From the NCBI GenBank assembly GCA_020091685.1, contig CM034613.1, positions 7,835,104 to 7,899,103 on the forward strand: a stretch of DNA of 64,000 nt, given 5' to 3'. This document shows positions 35,264 through 46,760 of the stretch, in pieces. Source of the stretch: Lutjanus erythropterus. Lineage: Eukaryota > Chordata > Actinopteri > Lutjaniformes > Lutjanidae. The notes below the pieces were generated by a model that did no database searches, was not told the DNA's origin, and saw only the letters and a list, made by a program, of their open reading frames with translations. Position 1 is the first letter of the stretch. Every line of letters begins with the position of its first letter. A program made the position numbers and the translations under genes.

Positions 35264-36010
35264 AAAACTATTATAAACTTGAATTTCTTAGTTACAGTTT
35301 TGAGCTACAGTATGAAATTTGAAATTAAGGTATTAAGACATGTATGCATCTAAAAGTTCTTGCATATCCAAGGCCTGTACTTGTGTGTTTGTGTGTGTAC
35401 TTACACGCTCCGTTGAATGTGTCTGCATGCATATTGTATGTGTGTGCATGTGCATTGTATCAATGACTCCATCACCATCTTCCAAGAGTGATATCAACGG
35501 CAGGACCAGAGGAAGTGCTTTCATTCAGTGGCTGATACAGTAATCACAGTGAGGGAGAAGTAATAACTGTCTACTATGCAGCCATTTAACTACTGCGGCC
35601 TTGACTTCTCTATTGACTGCATTAGAGGCGTCGCATTCAGCTTCGTTACACCCTTGTGTGTGTGTGCATGTGTGTTATGGCCTTATGAGAAGCTGTGGAG
35701 TGCTATGACTGGTTGCGTATTGTGCCAGCAGTTAAGTGTAAGAAGTGTATAGAAAAGCCCCGTCGCTCTGAAACGTTAAACGGCTGTCTGTCTTCCTTTT
35801 CCTCGACAGGGACCACAGTGAAGGGCGAACGAGGATGCGTTTGTAATCCACTCCTCCTGCTCCTCCACCCCTCCACACTGTCTGTCACAGCATCTTTTTC
35901 TCTCTAAGTCCCTTCAGAATGATTGAATATTTACTCTCATTTAATGTTACTGTCCAAAAGACATTGGGCAACAGAGGCACACACATATACACAAACTCAC
36001 ACACTCGCAC
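35264..36010. other. No gene seen; scattered GT words
   Basis: Short GTGTGT/GCATGT words lie at 35380-35460 and 35655-35680. Opposite-strand frames at 35695-35907 have no domain and no supporting splice signals beyond a chance CCTCGACAG at 35800. Confidence 0.5.
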
Positions 36011-36019
36011 TCATAGCCT

Positions 36020-36860
36020 AGTCTACCCATTTAATTAAGCACTCTATGAATAATTCAGTTTGAGCCTCTGGGCTGAAGATAATTATAACGATCAGGATAA
36101 TAATGTTTATTTTGCTTTTTATTGTATTAAGACATCAATATCTCTGCAGTGCAGTGTGGACAGTTTGCAGCTACACTTCTAATGCCTCAAGCACCACCTC
36201 TAATATCCGCATGGCAGAGTGTCTATCTTGTGTGTGTTTGTGTGTGTTTGTCGCAAGGGCTGGTGCTTAAATATGTGTGTGCGAGAAGAAAGTTATAAAG
36301 TTATACGAATATGGCCTCCATCTTGATGCCAGACAGAAATGTATGTAGCTGTTTATATTTTATATCACGGATGTGACTGTGTTTTGATGATAGATGGCTG
36401 GCTCAGTCCCAGAACTGCAGCGGTGACCTTGAAAAGTGTGACTGCTCTCTTTCCCAGTAGAAATATCAGAAACCATAATCCTCAGTTTAGCAGATCAATA
36501 ATATATAATGTGATTACAGTCGGGCTCGCTGGGCTCAGCAGCTGTTCTCCACCCTATGTGGCTTCTATCAAGTTCTGATTAGTCAATGATTGTCTATTCT
36601 TTGCCGGGCATATGGAATCAGCAGTCTATTCGCTGTCACTGTATAGTCATTGATTAACCCTGGCAACAGATGTGGGAACAGTGATTGTGCTGTATTGTTG
36701 GTCTGCACCGCGGCATATTGCAACACACAGGGTAGTCTCTTCCAAATGGCTGCAATTTGCTATTCTGTCTGAAGATTATTGTAAATCTTTTCTTCTTTGT
36801 TCCGCAGCCGAGAGGTTGGAAAAATGAAATGACACGGAACTGAGTCATCAGCTAAATTTG
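36020..36860. other. Candidate conserved non-coding block(s)
   Basis: Two low-repeat segments are separated by a GTGTGTTT run (36228-36250). The first (36020-36150) has TTTAATTAAGCAC, ATGAATAATTCAG and GATAATTATAACG. The second (36300-36860) has GTGATTACAGTCGG, TGATTAGTCAATGATTG, CATTGATTAACC and ACAGATGTGG (E-box-like). Repeated TAAT/TGATT words and balanced composition suggest regulatory sequence. No frame is plausible. This is inference. Confidence 0.28.
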
Positions 36861-37442
36861 ATCCTGTGACATATTTGTGTTTTGCATATGCTGTAGTCTC
36901 CTGTTAGCTGGTATTCGTCATGATTTCCTTCGTCACATTTTACAGCTTTTAAAGTTGCAATTAGCTTCATCATCTTGTCTGTCAGCACCGTATCATCTGT
37001 CCATACAAGGGGTCAAGAAAAAACAGGATTGCCTGCCTGCTTGAACCAAGTAAAATGCTATGTCAGGCTAGTTAATCTAGCAACTCACCTGCCCTGTTAG
37101 TATAAAAATAATTAAACTGTTAACTACAGTATAATTTATTAAATGCTAAAGTTCCCATTAAATGGCTAGCAGAGTGCTTACTGGTTACACGTTTCCTGCA
37201 AAACAAACTACTAGGGAGGGACCGTCATAGACATTGATTGGCATTTACAGCAGCAAATAGCAGTGAATGTGCGTTCCCCTCCCGCCATGCAGCTAACATG
37301 GTCCATGGATGTAACACTAGGAGGGAGAGTCATTGTGTTAGCTGTACTTTTCTTTGGATGGGAGCTGCCAGTGAACATGGCCAGACTGGGACTGAAACAG
37401 CTCAGTTTCACTAATCGAAATCAGGCATAATCTTTGTCTCCC

Positions 37443-37735
37443 AGCATTTTTTTTTTCTTTCCACCCCCTGCCTACTTGCAGCATCCAGCGTGTGTACGAA
37501 GAAAAAAAACATCTCAAACACGACACAGCATATCGACTCTTATATCTATTTGATACCGTATAGTGAATAATTTGACAGTTTACAGTTGTCAGGGCATAAA
37601 ACCAATGATCTGCTGATCTTCGCAAAACGGTAGCAGTACAGTAAAAAGTTTAAATGTAATGGTCAAATTGAACCGTTACCTTAAAATCAATTGTCCACTC
37701 AAATTGTGGATATAGAGAATTGTGACACCCCTAAT
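37443..37735. repeat. Interspersed repeat, family shared with 42588-42790
   Basis: CTGCCTACTTGCAGCATCCAG early on and AATGTAATGGTCAAATTGAA plus TTGTGACACCCCTAATTTG at the end parallel the words at 42588-42790 (CTGCCTTGTAGCATCTGGC, AATGTAAAGGCCAGTTGACC, CTGCGACACCTCAAGTTA). The CACCCCTAA end resembles the end of hAT-like MITEs in fish. No coding sequence is present. Confidence 0.5.
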
Positions 37736-37740
37736 TTGAA

Positions 37741-39404
37741 TATGGTATGTAAAAACTGACTTTGGCCAAGTAGGTTTCTGAGCCACTTGCCAAAACAAAC
37801 ACACAAATAAAATCAAAAACAAACAAAAACCCAAACATTAGTGTTGAACCCTTCCATCTATACCGTATTGTCATCCATCATCAACCATCCCCCCCATACA
37901 CAGAAAAACACATATCTCATCTGTTCTATTAGGCCTGAGATCCTTAAAGTCAACCATTGATTCTTCTTTCTGTCACCCACTCAAAGCTCCAGGGCTTCTG
38001 TCCAGACACCCAGCCTCTCTGAGAGGCCTGGCCCTCTGAAGGCCTCTCCCTGTGGGCTTCAGCGGCAGGGAAAAGTCCATCTGCGAAGCTGGACCTGCCG
38101 GAGTTAACCCATCAGTCACTGGGGCTGATGGATGGCTGAGACAGACAGGGAGGTTGTTGGGGTACATGTGGACACGCACGCACACACACACACACACACG
38201 CTCAGAAGCAAACTGAACAACAGATTGACAGACTGCCTGTGTGTATGTGTGGGTGTTATACAAGTCTAAGAAACTTGAGAAACTTTCAAGTGCCTCTCGT
38301 GTCCCCTCAGCGTCCGCCTCATTTGATTAGTGGCCTTAAGGGGCCCTGTGGATCAATAACTGACTTAGGTAGACCCCTACAGCTCTGCACAGGCACACAC
38401 ACATACACACAGTCAAACACACACAGCAGCAGCAGTTCATTTAGGCCAAACCGTCAATCATCAAAGTGTGGACAGGTCCAGTCTGGCCCAGCCTATCTAG
38501 GACGCTGGAGGGGGCTTACGTTCGTGTGTGTGTTTATGCGGATGAGATATAATGTGTCTGCTTGGTCCATCTGTCTTGTGCATGCGTGTGTGTGTGTGTA
38601 TACGAGTACCAATTACTTCACGTTCCTTGTTATCCCCACCAATATTGGCACGCCAATATGAGCAGGTCGGTCAGTGTCACTAATCCCGAAGTCAGACAGA
38701 TTTTTTTCCCCCTTCAATCCTCATTTAACTAGGTATGATGACTTAAAAGAATGCAGTTGTGCATCCAAAAATGAGTACAGCAGTCCAAATAGTGAATTGG
38801 AGCAACAGATAGATTAGACAGAACACTGCAGGAGTGCAAGATGAGTGTGACATTATAAAGTGACAATAACAAGCAGCAGAGTCCTACACTGTAATGTGTT
38901 CAGCTGTTTAAAGCTGCCAGTTGTCTGTCAATGTAATGCTATGCACTGTTCTGAAAATACACACTCTGAAGTTGGAGTTACTTTCCTGCCTGTCAGACTT
39001 CATTAAGATATTTCTTAATTCAACTTTTATAAACATCTATGCCTTCTGCAAGATTATTAATGATTTCCTATGACTCATCAACAGATAATTACTCATTTGG
39101 CCAACAGTCTGCATTAATTTTAACTCCTTTTAATTTGAAACGGGCAAAAAATACCACAAGTCACAGGCGAGAACAGGAATTTCAAAGGAATACACCACAG
39201 CTGTAGTGTTGTTGTGAGGGAAGCGAGTATTTCAACTTAGCATGTTTCCTTAATGTCTGATGAACATATCATGGTCATTTTATGATCAATAGCAATAAAT
39301 ATATTCCGTACTTCTGCTTTAAGAAACATACTTACTCCATTTGAAGGTCAACTGCTGGAAAAAAAAAAGGTGACACACACACACAGTCTGGATGATGTCA
39401 CCAC
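37741..39404. other. No gene seen; includes (CA)n at 38176-38200
   Basis: GC rises over 37980-38500 with CA/GT runs at 38176-38200 and 38394-38425 and GT runs near 38523 and 38583. The 96- and 140-residue frames there lack domains and overlap on opposite strands. Confidence 0.5.
38990..39140. other. Candidate conserved non-coding element
   Basis: A repeat-free AT-rich stretch with CATTAAGATATTTCTTAATT, GATTATTAATGATTTCC, GATAATTACTCATTTGG and GCATTAATTTTAA. There is an unusually high density of TAAT cores in 150 bp and no open frame. The regulatory reading is inference. Confidence 0.28.
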
Positions 39405-39580
39405 ACAGTACGACCACAGTCCCCTACCACTGAATGCTAGGTTAACTGCTGTGCTCAAGGGCACTTTGACTTTAATTGTGGCGCGAGGTTAGAGCATTTT
39501 ATCATCCAAATTTTCCCAGGTGGTCCAGTAATTGGAACGGTTGGAACAAAAGAACCATTAGGCGCCCACCTGCAGCTTTA
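39405..39580 (-). mobile_element. Degenerate SINE fragment (V-SINE-like), minus strand
   Basis: Read on the minus strand, a B-box-like CCAACCGTTCCAATTACTGG (39526-39545) is followed by a core word TGCCCTTGAGCACAGCAGTT (about 39445-39464). The same CCTTGAGCA core is in the 5.4-kb SINE. The flanking order resembles tRNA-derived fish SINEs. The A box is not recognisable and the copy is decayed. Confidence 0.45.
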
Positions 39581-40134
39581 TAAAGTGGATAAAAGACATT
39601 AAATAATGAAAACGGCATCTTTGTACATGTTGAATACTTAAATAAACACAACAAAGGCTTATGTTTAATTATCCCACAAGTGATATGTCCATTTTTGAGG
39701 CAGTTAGAAATTACAAAGTCTAATATTTTAACATAAGTAAATCATTTACAAGTTGTGTGCCATTGGGTCAAATTTGCAAGACTGCTCCAAGGCACAAATC
39801 AGGAACTCTTTATGCAATAATTTCAAATACTATAAAACTGCCTACACTGTTCTCTCCTGCATATCTAGTGACTTAACTTGTCAGAATATATATTCACTAC
39901 CAAAGGCTGCAAGGCCGTTATCACATCGTATCTTTTCTCTTTGCTTTTTAAAACAAACCCAAGGTTGAGCGACAGTGAGGCCGACGAATAACAATATCTT
40001 GTGTGGTGACAGGGAGTGTCACTGTTGTTAAAAAACGATTTAAATACTAGCTGCAATATAGAGTCTGTCAGACTAAAATCAAATATGTCTCAGTTATATT
40101 AAAGATTAAGCCAATATTCATCACTGTCTAAAAT
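39581..40134. other. No gene seen
   Basis: AT-rich DNA. Short overlapping frames at 39753-40056 lack domains. Confidence 0.55.
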
Positions 40135-40138
40135 TTAA

Positions 40139-40628
40139 AGTGACCATCCACCACAAAATTACATAATATTTTCCCTCTTACCTTTGGTTGTATTTATGCA
40201 TCTACATTGTTTGGTGTGAGTTGCCAAGTTTTGGAAATACGGGCTGTAGAGATGCCTGCTTTCACTTGAATATAATGGAGCTAGATGGCACTCAGCTTGT
40301 TGTGCTCAAAGCAGTAAAAGGTACAGTTGAAAAAATCAATAGCAATAGCTTTTTCCAGAAATCATGACCCGGTTACTCAAGATAATCCACAGACCTTGTT
40401 GTGAGTAGTTTTATGTGGGAACTACTCTGTTTCTACCACAGAGTTGTTCTTGCGTGAAACTGCTCACAACAAGGTGTGTGTAATCAGATCATGATTTCTG
40501 GAAAAAGCCATTACTGTTGAGTTTTTCAAGATAAGTTGCAATACTCACGCCAAAACAAAACAATGGATAACTAGCAATACAGGTAAGAGGAAAAATGTGT
40601 AATTTTGCTTTTGGGGCGAACTGTCCCT
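40139..40628. mobile_element. TTAA-flanked palindromic MITE, about 490 bp
   Basis: TTAA lies directly outside both ends (40135-40138 and 40629-40632). The left end (AGTGACCATCCACCACAAAA, then TTACATAATATTTTCCCTCT) and the reverse complement of the right end (AGGGACAGTTCGCCCCAAAA, then TTACACATTTTTCCTCTTAC) match over more than 40 bp. Inner arms also pair: TTTTTCCAGAAATCATGA (40351-40368) with TCATGATTTCTGGAAAAA (40489-40506), and CCACAGACCTTGTTGTGAG with CTCACAACAAGG. TTAA duplication is known for piggyBac-type and some other DNA transposons. There is no transposase. Confidence 0.85.
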
Positions 40629-40777
40629 TTAAACACTGTCCAGCCAACGCTAAAGAATTTCAGTCTTATATAAAAAGTAGGGTTGTTCTGATACCAGTAT
40701 CGGAAATTGCTGGTATCTGCAAGTACGCGAGTCTATGCACTGACCCGATACCACAAAATTTATTAACTCCAAAACTA

Positions 40778-41050
40778 GGGGTGTAAGAAAATATTGATAC
40801 ACTTGAGTATCACAATATTCAATCGATCGTATCGATTCTCAAAAATACTATATCGTGATAGCCACGACCACTAAATAATAGTGTTGTTATGTAACATCAC
40901 TGTTCTGATTGCACCAAAAAAACAAAAAAAACAACCTTTTTAATGTTTTCATAAATTAGATAAAAAATACCAATATGCCACCTTGTTTCCAGTATTGCAA
41001 TGTATTGAACTGTAACTCCTGTATTTTTTTAATTGCACTATGACAGATCA
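40778..41050 (+). mobile_element. MITE fragment, family shared with 62240-62551
   Basis: It starts AGGGGTGTAAGAAAATATTG and continues with ATACACTTGAGTATCACAAT, then GTTCTGATTGCACC, and ends with ATTGAACTGTAACTCCTGTA. The same words in the same order occur at 62240-62551. The outer right end is missing here. I recall the AGGGGTGTAA...ACACCCCTA element as common in fish. Confidence 0.65.
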
Positions 41051-42074
41051 TCTGATGAGCAAAGGTCACGAATCAGAACTGGTATCTTGAAAGAAAATGG
41101 TATCTTTACAATATCTCTACATAAAAGATCCCAAGCGGGGAAAAACTTTGTGCAAAGCCAAATCTGATGGAAGGCAGAAAATGGAGACTATTTGGGAATA
41201 TTACATTTCTGTTTTTCAGAATAATTCAAACAAAGGCAAACAAGGCTTTTGAATAAACACGGGCTTCAAAGTCAGACTGAAAAGTGCAAATTCATCCCAA
41301 CTGAAGCCGACCTCAGGTCCAGGCAAGTCACAGGGGGGTCGACACTTAGTCCTAGTGGTCACTTTGGTGCCCTGTGTGGTCCACTTGCCCCAGCTAAATG
41401 AAAACAGAGTGTTCGACAAACAGCCTGTCCACCCACGGGCGTTTTTCAACGAGAACCTTGTAGATGCCACTGCAGCTGACCGCATTGCCACATACTCAAT
41501 TTCACACAGACACACACACTTAAACACACACTGTCACCTTCCCTGGGGTGATCTCCGGCCACCAGAACACAGCCCTCCGCCCACGCCGCTGTCACTCACT
41601 TGTGGCTCCGCCCATCCGCTCTGCCTGCCCACACATACACACATAAACACAGTCATTGGCCGCCCACACGTGCCAGTTAACCTTCTAATGAGGCGGCATG
41701 GGTCGTGTCGTGTTCCGCTGCCCCCACGGGGCTGGCCGACCTGTCGGCGTGTCAGTTTTACTCACGCCCACGCTGACTGCCTGATGGACTGCCTTGCCTA
41801 ATTTACTGACTGAATTACTGATTGACCGTCTGGATGACTGACTGGATAAACATGTAGCATGCTGGGATAGCGTGGGCGTGGGAATGTAAAGCGAAGCATG
41901 TGGGTGTGAATGGATGGATAGCGGCGCTGTAGCTGTCCTATATGGATTCATAGTATTTTGTAATTATTGCTAAGCAGTGACCTTTTGCTCTCTAAACACA
42001 AAATGTAGTCCTTATGGTATTTTTCGATCTCCATTCAATGTTTGCTCGACAACAATCCTGTAGGGATGCACAGT
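41051..42074. other. No gene seen; locally GC-rich
   Basis: 41330-41780 is GC-richer, with CA runs near 41505-41530 and 41630-41650. The 148-residue plus frame (41355-41801) and minus frames overlapping it have no domain, and the His/Thr-rich parts translate the CA runs. A run of GACTGACTGG/TTACTGACTGAA words occupies 41770-41850. Confidence 0.5.
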
Positions 42075-42330
42075 TTTGATGTAGGGCTAACTACCATTAA
42101 ACAAAATCATACAGGAATTTAGTTGAATCAACTAATCCTTTCACATTAACGTAACACAATTGTGTTTAAGTCAATGAAGCTTGAAATTTCTAGTATTCAT
42201 TTTCATAACACTTCAGAACTTGGAAACATGAGTTCTTCTAACTTATAGTCTTTTGACTTGAAATGATGAGTTGAATGAACGTGCTATTCAGAGTTCAGTC
42301 AACTTTAATAAAGTTTATTAAGAAACATGG
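42075..42330. repeat. AAGTTGA/TCAACTT-rich repeat fragment
   Basis: TTAGTTGAATCAACTAA, TTTAAGTCAATGAAGCTTGAA, GATGAGTTGAATGAAC and GTCAACTTTAATAAAG resemble the 20.0-20.7 kb repeat and the 43.45-43.62 kb fragment. Family membership is by word similarity only. Confidence 0.35.
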
Positions 42331-42587
42331 TCAGCATATTATCAGACTTCACAGCATGCTTTGTTTGAGAGATAAAACTCTCCCAAACACTTGAATAAAG
42401 CATATACTGTATGAAAAAGACTTGTGTGTCTAATACACTTTAAGATAAGTCACTGCTGCTTGTTTTTACAATAATGAAAACACTGAAAACATAATTGGGA
42501 GAACTTTCAAATACTGTATTTGTTAGTTGTGCTGTAATTTCAGTATTAAATCGAAACTCAATTTTCCCAGTAGGCCTATATGTTTTT

Positions 42588-42790
42588 ATTTTCTCCATCC
42601 CTGCCTTGTAGCATCTGGCATATGTCCCAATGCAAAAAAATACAGTGCAACTTTCTGGCCATTAAATCACACTTGATGCCATATAGACCATCTTTTTAAA
42701 GAAGAATTTGAAAATGTAAAGGCCAGTTGACCATTACAAATTGAGAGTCATGTTGAATTATGGATTTTTAGAACTGCGACACCTCAAGTT
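42588..42790. repeat. Interspersed repeat, second copy of the 37.4-kb family
   Basis: Shared word order with 37443-37735: a CTGCC..TTG(C)AGCATC start, a central block ending in AAAATGTAAAGG/AAATGTAATGG and (C)CAGTTGACC/CAAATTGAACC, then a ..GACACC(C)CT end. Divergence is high, so both copies are old. Confidence 0.45.
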
Positions 42791-44935
42791 ATGCGTCAAT
42801 TTGTGTGAAATTAGGAATTGACCTCTTAAACTCAGAACATGTCAAAAGAAATCAATCCGTTTGTCTTGTTCGTAAGTTTGACTGGAGACAACTGGAGTAC
42901 AAGTGAATTAATATAAAGTTTACTGGACTAACAAATGTATTTGTTACAAAATTGTCTTCCGTCAACTTAAAGCTACTACAAGGAGTTTTTAACAGGTCAT
43001 GAAACAACAAATCCTCAAGAAGATAATCTATTTCTATATATAGTTGTTATCAGTGACGGCTACCAGGTTGGATTCTCCCTGAAATCAGATGAAACAAGCC
43101 TGTGTTTACATTTTCCCAGGGCAAAGTTACAGTGAGTAGTATGTGAACCAATTGAACCAAAAGAAGCAGGAGAAGATTTTCATTTAGATATTTTTATTTT
43201 TGATGTGGAAAAAGTACTACATTTGTCTATGGGGGCCTTCAAAATCAAGGATCTGTATGAAACAAAGATTCTGAAGTGTAGAGAATGACGTGTTGCCCAG
43301 GACACCTTTGCAGCATCAAAATATTTAATTCAAAATAGAATTTCGACATACGTTTCACCTTTACTAAATATTGAGCATCCAGCAATTTGAAAATTGCAGT
43401 AGATCACATTGTGATTTCAATAAAATTTCGATTGCTTGTTTAGCCCTAAGAACAAGTACAGCTGAATTAAAATCAAGTTTATGTGACTAGAAGACGTTTG
43501 TCTTGAATCACTGTAAAATTACTCATCTTGTCTTTTCAAATTCAGTCAACTGGATGTTAAAAAAACAGACACTCATTTTTTCATGTCAAATCAAATACTT
43601 TATTTTTACAGTGTACTCCTAAAGGTTCAGACTCATTATAACATTTCTAAAATTCATTCTGTTCAATTGAAATATTTACGTAAAAAATGTTAATAAGTTC
43701 AGAAAATAACATACTCAGTTTTCATGGAAATAAAAGAGGATTTAGCAAATTTAGTAGTTTCGACTGTTAGAAGACTCAAAGCTGTGTGTGTTTTACTCTG
43801 TTTCCTTTGGCGTTTATTCACCTAGGAAGTGTTGGCAGTGCAGTTTTTTTTTTTTTTTTTTTGCACGACTCTGCCTTAAGTGTGATAGTGAACACATTGT
43901 CAGCAGAATGAAATAGATTAGTGTTGGAGAAACAGTTTATTCAATTAATTTTCCCCACATTAAACATGTTACACACCTCCTGTTCTCACACTGTCAGGAT
44001 AATGGCTGGGAGTGCTCAGGCTTAGATGTAACAATTAAAACCAAATGGAAGTTTGTTGTTTCCTGCGCAGAACTGATGGACAGTTATTTAAGTACCAATT
44101 GATATGCAGCACCTGCCTCGCTTTTCCCTTTGAGTGAGTGCACGGTGTCATGTGTTTCTGTACGTGTGAGTGTGCGCGTGACTCATGCCAGTCCCTCGGT
44201 GATGATCATCTATTGTGAGCGTGGCAGCAGCCCGAACACTTGACTGCACAACTGTTAATTTCTCTCTCAGTGCATAAATTAATAGTTCATAAATAAGCGA
44301 ATAAATTAAAGAATGGATGGGAGGAGAGAGAGAGGGAGGAGAGGAATGGGGGCAGGAAAAACTTTCTCATCAGAAAAATTTAATTTCTCACTCCGACACC
44401 CACGAGTATGGGGGGGAGGGAGGCTGGGGCGGCGGGTAATGGATGTGAGTGTGTGTGTGCGCGAAAGGGATTCATTTTCAGCTTTTCTATCACACCCCTC
44501 TGAGCACTGACATGTTGGCATGTTTTTTTTTTGTCTTTTCCCGAGATCCACATTTGACAAACATCTGTGCCTATTACTGAACACACAGACAACTAAGAGG
44601 CCTGACAGAGTCGGTTTCTTTCTCTTTTATTACGAGGAGCCATGATGTACTAAGGCACTGGTACGGTTTTGACCCAGTTCACTGATGTGTCGATAACAAT
44701 ATGTCAATATGACCTTAAACTCATGCAGCCACTCCTTTCTCTCGACCTTACAGACATCCGGAGAATGTCAAGCAGAACAGTTGGTTAGAGAAGCGTGGAG
44801 CACGGTGTTCATAGCAATCTGTGTTGTTCTCATTGGAACTGATCAGGTGCCTGTACCTGGAATTCAACACAGATATCCAACGCTACCTTTTTTTGGTACT
44901 TAACTCTCTGTAATTACAAAACAGTATTATATTTT
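42791..44935. other. No gene seen; MITE scraps and a T19 run
   Basis: 43320-43448 ends ATTTCGATTGCTTGTTTAGCCCTAA, like the end of an hAT-type fish MITE. 43450-43617 is an AAGTT-type fragment ending TTTATTTTTACAGTGTA. A T19 run lies at 43844-43862. Frames at 44306-44592 overlap on both strands without domains. 44100-44300 is low-repeat and unassigned. Confidence 0.45.
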
Positions 44936-45685
44936 ATTTTATTTAACCTTTTATTTAGACAGACAACCTCATTTAGACACTAGTAAAAAAAATAGTTCAG
45001 ACTTCCCAATTTCAACATTTTTATGTCATTTATTTAGAATATTTTACACACAAAATAAAATCTCTCCCTACCTCCCTCTCCCTTCTCAAACCCAACCTGC
45101 AGCATCTAAGTCTGTCACCAGCGTATGTAATGCTGTTTTTTGCATGTTATATCCTTGCTTACTATTGGTTTCATGCTGAAGTTTAAGATATGCTAATAAA
45201 TCTCACCTACTGTTATAGCGTACTATGTAGCATGATGGTAAGTTAGGAGTTTTGGACACAGCCAGTGGCTGACTGTTGGCTAAGGTTTGTAAAAATGCTA
45301 AGCTAACAACAAATGAGACAGTGAAACAAGGCCCAGTTATCTCCAACAACTGCTTATCCAACCAACTAATTAACTCTTCAGCAGCATTTTGCATTGCAAA
45401 TATTGCAGCAAGTGTTGTCTATGTTGTATTTTGAAAAGTTTGCGACCACTTTCTGCTCGCTATTGCCTTAACTCTGTCACTGTATGACTTGAACAAGCTG
45501 TAGTCCCAGCCTTTCCTTTTCTCTCTACTTTATCACCCAGATGTGCTCCCAGGTACAGAAATTTGGCACAGATTGATTCAACGTGAATCGATACTCGGTA
45601 GTACTGATTTAATTCGGTCGGTTCCCCTAAAAGTATTGAGTTTGGTATCCAACCTTAGCTGTTAACCTGTCTAATGTCCTTGTGG
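44936..45685. other. No gene seen; weak MITE-like scraps
   Basis: A fragment of the 32.7-kb repeat lies at 44937-44962. GATTCAACGTGAATCGATACTC and GTATTGAGTTTGGTATCCAAC at 45570-45655 resemble fish MITEs rich in GGTACC/GGTATCGA words, as does 63.80-63.90 kb. No gene is seen. Confidence 0.4.
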
Positions 45686-45981
45686 AAACACTGAATTTGA
45701 TCCATGCATAGCCCAGTCTCAATCTAAAGCTGTTTTTTTTTCATGAGAAGAACAGGAGACGTATCAGAAAAGTGTTATTTGGATATAAATTTATCATTAT
45801 GGCAAATATACAGTTCATCTTGGTGTAATCACTCAATTCAAAGCAAACACTGAATTTACTCCATGCATAGCCCAGTCTCCATCTAAAGCAGATTTTGTCA
45901 TGGAAAGAAGAGGATACACATGGGAAAAGTGTCAGTCCAACTACAATTCACCTTGATATAATCTCTTCATTCAAAGCAGTT
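45686..45981 (+). repeat. 159-bp tandem duplication
   Basis: The segment beginning AAACACTGAATTTGATCCATG at 45686 recurs at 45845, 159 bp away, and shares CATAGCCCAGTCTC(A/C)ATCTAAAGC, TCATGGAAAGAAG/TCATGAGAAGAAC, AAAAGTGT and TTCAAAGCA. The second copy has lost about 25 bp around TATAAATTTATCATTATGG. No gene is present. Confidence 0.85.
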
Positions 45982-46588
45982 TTACTGTCAAACCAGAATG
46001 TTACACTTTTCTTGGAAATGCAGAAGCACAAACCTCAAGGGGTAAAAAATACTGTTGTTATTTTTGACACCATACTAGTTCACCAAGTATGTCAGAAATA
46101 GTGATAAGGTCAAATAAAGTTAGGTGTATCAGTTTTTGGTGCAGCAGCAACAGCAGTTAGTAACAGCAGGAAAGGTACCGTCATAAATTGAATATCATCG
46201 CTGAAAGTTTGGTTGGTGGGTGGATTTTTTTTCAGCTTGTGATGCATGACAGCCTTGTTTGCTAGCCAGTGGCCACTGTGCATTCATCAACAAAGTTGAT
46301 TTGCCGCAGTAATAGCCCATTTTAAATTGAATATAGCCTACAGTAAGACCAGAGGCTTGGATTGTGAAAGTGTGTTTCAGCTTTTAATGCAGTAGCAGCC
46401 ACTGGAGAGTAAAAGTAGTTAGCAGCAATAGTACACACCAGGAGCAGTAGGAAATAGATGTTGTATGTGTTGAATATAACAGTCTGTTGTGGGAATGTGT
46501 GGACACAGATATACTTGTAGATTGTTGAAACTTAGAGCTGTTCCATCTAAATGACCCAGGATTAAAATCTAATGAATTTACCATTTAA

Positions 46589-46760
46589 GCTGGGGTAGGC
46601 GATTCTGGAGAAAGATAGTTAATAGTTGTTGATTCTCATCCCCAGGTCATCAAATGCCAATGTTTTGGGTTGGAAGCTTAGTCTGAGCCACCTGGATTAC
46701 AGACTCTTCCTGGCTGTGATTGGTTGTTTTCATTCTGGCACGGAATGTCTTTCAAATGTC
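46589..46760 (+). mobile_element. 5' fragment of the TTAA-flanked element family
   Basis: Preceded by TTAA (46585-46588), it begins GCTGGGGTAGGCGATTCTGG and continues AGAAAGATAGTT, then CTCATCCCCAGGTCATCAAA and CTGTGATTGGTTGTTTTC, as at 14.4 and 15.1-15.3 kb. GCTGGGGTAGGC is the reverse complement of the right end of the 15.1-17.1 kb copy (GCCTACTCCAGC) with one mismatch, giving the family's terminal inverted repeat. Confidence 0.65.

Noticed and set aside
38239-38661. 140-codon plus-strand frame
   Set aside because: Crosses CA and GT runs, has no domain, and the opposite strand is also open over part of it.
41355-41801. 148-codon plus-strand open frame in a GC-rich stretch
   Set aside because: GC-rich DNA gives long chance frames. 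His/Thr parts come from CA runs, and minus frames overlap it.
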